This document shows, piece by piece, positions 59,681-64,000 of a stretch of 64,000 nucleotides of DNA. The notes below the pieces were generated by a model. That model was not told the origin of the DNA and made no database searches. It saw only the letters and a program-made list of their open reading frames with translations. A program made the position numbers and the translations under genes. This DNA comes from Odontocerum albicorne (lineage: Eukaryota > Arthropoda > Insecta > Trichoptera > Odontoceridae): positions 3,674,525 through 3,738,524 of the forward strand of contig OX463866.1 in assembly GCA_949825065.1 (NCBI GenBank), given 5' to 3'. Each line of letters starts with the position of its first letter. The stretch's first letter is position 1.

Positions 59681-60203
59681 CGCCACGCCCCGCGCCGCAC
59701 GCCCGGCACCCGCTCCGCTCCCCCGCCCCCGCCGTACTGCACCACGATAATCCGGGTCTACGGGAAGAAGATCACGGCCGTCTACACTAACGTCGTCTTT
59801 GTCAACATGTAAAGAAAACTGTGCGCGCATTTAACGAATGACGTGAGGACGATGGTTTGTCTTAATTTATCGCAGGATCACCTTCATCGATTGGAAAATC
59901 ATTGCTGTGGATATATTTTATATCGACACGTGAAGAAACTATACACGTTTAATATGAAGATTAGTCAGTTTATCGCAGGATCATCTTTATCGAATTTTTA
60001 ATTAGATAATAACTGTAGATACCGATATTGCCCTTTCGATATGTCAGGACGTATAGATTTGTTGCGTAATCTTTCGATGGAGATGATCTTGCGTTCGATT
60101 GCCACTTGTTTTTTGTGAACATCCGTAGTAAAAGTAGAATGTCGCCGTGAGAAAATTTTTGTCTAGTCTCTCTGAAAACTGTGCATTTACAATATATATA
60201 TAT

Positions 60204-60812
<609 letters not shown>

Positions 60813-61364
60813 AATCAATTGACATTTATTTCCGCAAGATCAACTGTATCGAAAAATGTTTTTTAATTTTTTTACTGTAACACTACGATTAATTTTATTT
60901 CCGTATAACGTCATTATTAAAATTTCACGAAGATCATCGGTGTTACAGAATCATTTATCCAAATCGAAATTGTTAAAATCCATATATTTGTAACATATTG
61001 ATAAAATGCATATTTGATTGATTATTATTTTTTTCAATATGATCTTTGTATTTGATAAAAATCAAGCTCCTTAATATTATATTTATACAGAAATTAATAA
61101 ATATAGTTATATGTGATGTTGGAAATCTAAGATTTAAATAATAAATATGAAACAACGCTAATAAGGATCTTTATTTGTTAAAAAAATCAATAATAATAAA
61201 ATAGGATCATTATTTTGATGACTGTAAAAAAGGTCGCCTATAAGATATATAAGATCAAGTTTGTTTTTTATCGTCCTACTTTTTATTTATTTTAAATCAG
61301 GATCATGCATTTTTCAATTAGAAGATTTTGTAAGTAAAATTTTAATAGTTTGTAGTTTAAAAGG

Positions 61365-62105
61365 ATCATCTACAATGATAGAGAGGATAATCTTCATCGA
61401 TAGAGAGGATCATCTTCATCGATATAGAGAATCATCTTCATTGATAGAGAGGATCATGTACAATGATGGAGAGGATACTATTCATCAATGGAGAGAATCA
61501 TCTACAATGATAGAGAGAATCATCTTCATCGATAGAGAGGATCATCTACATTGATAGAGAGGATCATGTACAATGATGGAGAGGATCATATTCATCAATG
61601 GAGAGAATCATCTACAATGATAGAGAGAATCATCTTCATCGATAGAGAGGATCATCTACATTGATAGAGAGGATCATGTACAATGATGGAGAGGATCATA
61701 TTCATCAATGGAGAGAATCATCTACAATGATAGAGAGAATCATCTTCATCGATAGAGAGGATCATCTACATTGATAGAGAGGATCATGTACAATGATGGA
61801 GAGGATCATATTCATCAATGGAGAGAATCATCTACAATGATAGAGAGAATCATCTTCATCGATAGAGAGGATCATCTTCATTGATAGAGAGGATCATATT
61901 CATCAATGGAGAGAATCATCTACAATGATAGAGAGAATCATCTTCATCGATAGAGAGGATCATCTTCATTGATAGAGAAGATCATGCACAATGATAGAGA
62001 GGATCATATTCATCAATGGAGAGAATCATCTACAATGATAGAGAGAATCATCTTCATCGATAGAGAGGATCATCTACAATTATAGAGGTTCGTCTTCATC
62101 GATCA
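61365..62105. repeat. 22-bp repeat with 110-bp higher-order structure
   Basis: The base unit GATAGAGAGGATCATCTTCATC varies by position; GAGAGAATCA at 61491, 61601, 61711 and 61821 shows an exact 110-bp (5 x 22) period, decaying after 61860. Confidence 0.95.
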
Positions 62106-62454
62106 AGAAGATTTTCAATGAAATAGGATTTTCATTATTAAAAATTGGAGAATATATACACTTAAGTGTTTATTGATATATTTGATGAAAAGGGGATACA
62201 CCTTGATCGAATAAAGTGGATCATTCTCGTCGATAGTATTATATTAATGATCAATATTACCTAAAAAAAATATTAATATTACAATGAATTTTATAATTTT
62301 GATGTAAATGATCCTCGATTGAGTCAGTCTGACAGTTGTGATCCTGATAAAATCGATATTGATTTTTCTGTAGCTTAGCAAAAATACTTGGCTTAAAAAA
62401 ATTATATGAACTCTGATTTTGGATTCCGTTACTTCTCTTAACACGTTCAGTACC

Positions 62455-62605
62455 TATTAGCTTCTTTTCTTCTTCTCCCTGGCTCCATCCCAACTCATTG
62501 TCTGCGAAGACTGTTGGGGTCAGCTCTCCTTGTCCTCAGGTTGTATGCTCTTCTGTCCCGGACTACATCCCCCAGGCCGTGCCTCTGCATCAGGTTCAGT
62601 ACCTA
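62455..62605 (-). mobile_element. LINE RT fragment (copy of 43540-43700)
   Basis: CTTCTCCCTGGCTCCATCCC, ACTGTTGGGGTCAGCTCTCC and CGTGCCTCTGCATCAGGTT match the other copy at over 90%. Confidence 0.8.
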
Positions 62606-64000
62606 TTGGCGTTCATATAAATTTAAATTACCCATTGCCGTTCTATTCCGTTCCGTTTTAGTCTTCCGACCCCCCTTCCAAAGACTTAATACCTTGTTGA
62701 TGTGTGTGCACGTGTCCGCAGAAATGTTGTACTTGCACAAAGACGATAAGTCTTATAAGATAAGGATATTTACTGTTTTACGTCACTAGGAGGGCAGCTA
62801 AAAAGAAATTTCTGCTAATATGTAAAAGAGGGTCAAGTCCAACCTGTTTATGCTGCTTTAGTAGTAGCGTGAAGGTCACAATGGACCGATAGATTAGATT
62901 TTTTACAATTTGTTCGTAAGAAGATAACTTATTTTTTTTTCTTGTGCATGTAAGTTATTTTTATTTTTGCGACCCCCTAATTACAGTTCGGAAAATCTAG
63001 GATGAACCGTATGACAGCTCACAAATTTGCCCCGATACAGCCTTGTAACGACGTTCAGTAATTTTAATTATTTTATCAACTTTAATATAAGCCTCGATTC
63101 TAATAAATAGCAAGTTATTTAGGTAAATACATTACATAAAACTAACAGCAATGACAAATTAATACATCTTGATACAAATTAGCAAAAATGTGTCAGTTTG
63201 TTAAAATCAAATAATATTTGGTGACGTTTGTCAAAAGTCATTACGTTAGTCTGCATTGGCTAGGGATGGGGTATTCGATAATTGAATTTAATTAAATGTT
63301 CGTAATTAGTATTAATTCATAGTGGATCTTGGCCTATTTAAAGATAGATACAAATCATACAATACATTAGAAAGTCAGTATAATGAAAATTAGGAATTAA
63401 AACGTCAGTTTAGAGAAAAACAATTCTTCGATATGTAAAAAAAAAACTATTTTACTCCATCCCTTTGTGACAAACGTCACACGGTTCATCCTAGACTTTC
63501 TGAAGTATAGGTGCTAAGCAAGTATCAATTTAAAGAGGGTTTTTTTATCTTTTCGTTCGAGTGTATACATTCATTAGCCATTTGTTAACTCTTTCATTGC
63601 TTGTGTTATCAACGTCCGTATGTTTGGATCCCCTCGGCAGCATTTTTGATCGAAAAATGTTTGTTATAATGATATTTTTATTTCATTAAAACGGGATTCG
63701 TTCAACATATTCTTTTACGTTTATTCGTTTGATTCAACAAAGAATATTCATTATTCTTTTCTTCGGTATTCATTATAACAAGATTTGACATGTATACATA
63801 ATGTTTATTTCGATATTATTTGTGGCCCCTGCACGTAATATCTGCAAACTGTTAAACAAAATCTTTTCACAAATTCAATCCTCGCTTCTCGCGCCCTGCA
63901 AATTTATCCTAATTATCTCGGAACTGACTTGTCGCGCCCTCCAGATTAATCGTAGTAATTACAGAACTGAATTCTCACTCCCTCAAAATTAATCCTATAC
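62606..64000. other. Downstream intergenic DNA
   Basis: AT-rich; no gene or classified repeat. GTGACGTTTGTCAAAA (63221) and TTTGTGACAAACGTCACA (63464) are inverse matches, with TCCTAGACTTTCT (63490) mirroring GAAAATCTAGGATG (62991): possible ends of an unclassified element. Confidence 0.4.

Noticed and set aside
59474..59830. 118-residue minus frame opposite exon 24
   Set aside because: Antisense shadow of the GC-rich last exon and 3' UTR start.

Overview
The window is nuclear DNA from an arthropod, most likely an insect with a large, transposon-rich genome. The evidence is GT/AG-split exons, long AT-rich introns, and mariner, hAT, piggyBac-like, non-LTR and tRNA-SINE repeats. I cannot name the species. 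No bacterial gene, CRISPR array, true tRNA or rRNA is visible.

One gene fills the window on the + strand: Son of sevenless (Sos), the Ras guanine-nucleotide exchange factor. I reconstruct 24 consecutive coding exons (3160-59680). They join in frame into 1548 codons plus a TAG stop, with every intron GT..AG. The order is the end of the N-terminal segment and DH domain (exons 1-5), PH (6-7), linker and REM (8-10), CDC25 catalytic domain (11-16), then a long proline-rich tail (17-24) carrying Drk/Grb2-type and PxxxPR SH3 ligands. The histone-fold N-terminus, start codon and promoter must lie upstream of base 1. Exon numbers here count from the first exon in the window.

The introns (about 52 kb) are a mosaic of repeats: several mariner families, four near-identical TTAA-flanked elements of about 635 bp, a hAT-type element with an exact 8-bp duplication, a solo LTR with an exact 5-bp duplication, tRNA-derived SINEs sharing a 3' tail with a LINE, many 3' fragments of non-LTR retrotransposons, and foldback elements. 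Tandem arrays with units of 15, 22/110, 30, 34, 41, 44, 51, 94, 110 and 152 bp fill much of introns 14-16, 18, 19 and the 3' flank.

The points most worth a second look are: (1) a dead antisense copy of the PH exon (exon 7) plus its splice-acceptor intron, in intron 12 between two fragments of a dispersed element that also lies upstream of the real exon; (2) a hammerhead-ribozyme-like core in that same element family; (3) several unrelated tandem arrays that all grew out of reverse-transcriptase coding segments; (4) seven PxxxPR motifs in the giant exon 19, most of them containing a Ser-Pro phosphosite.
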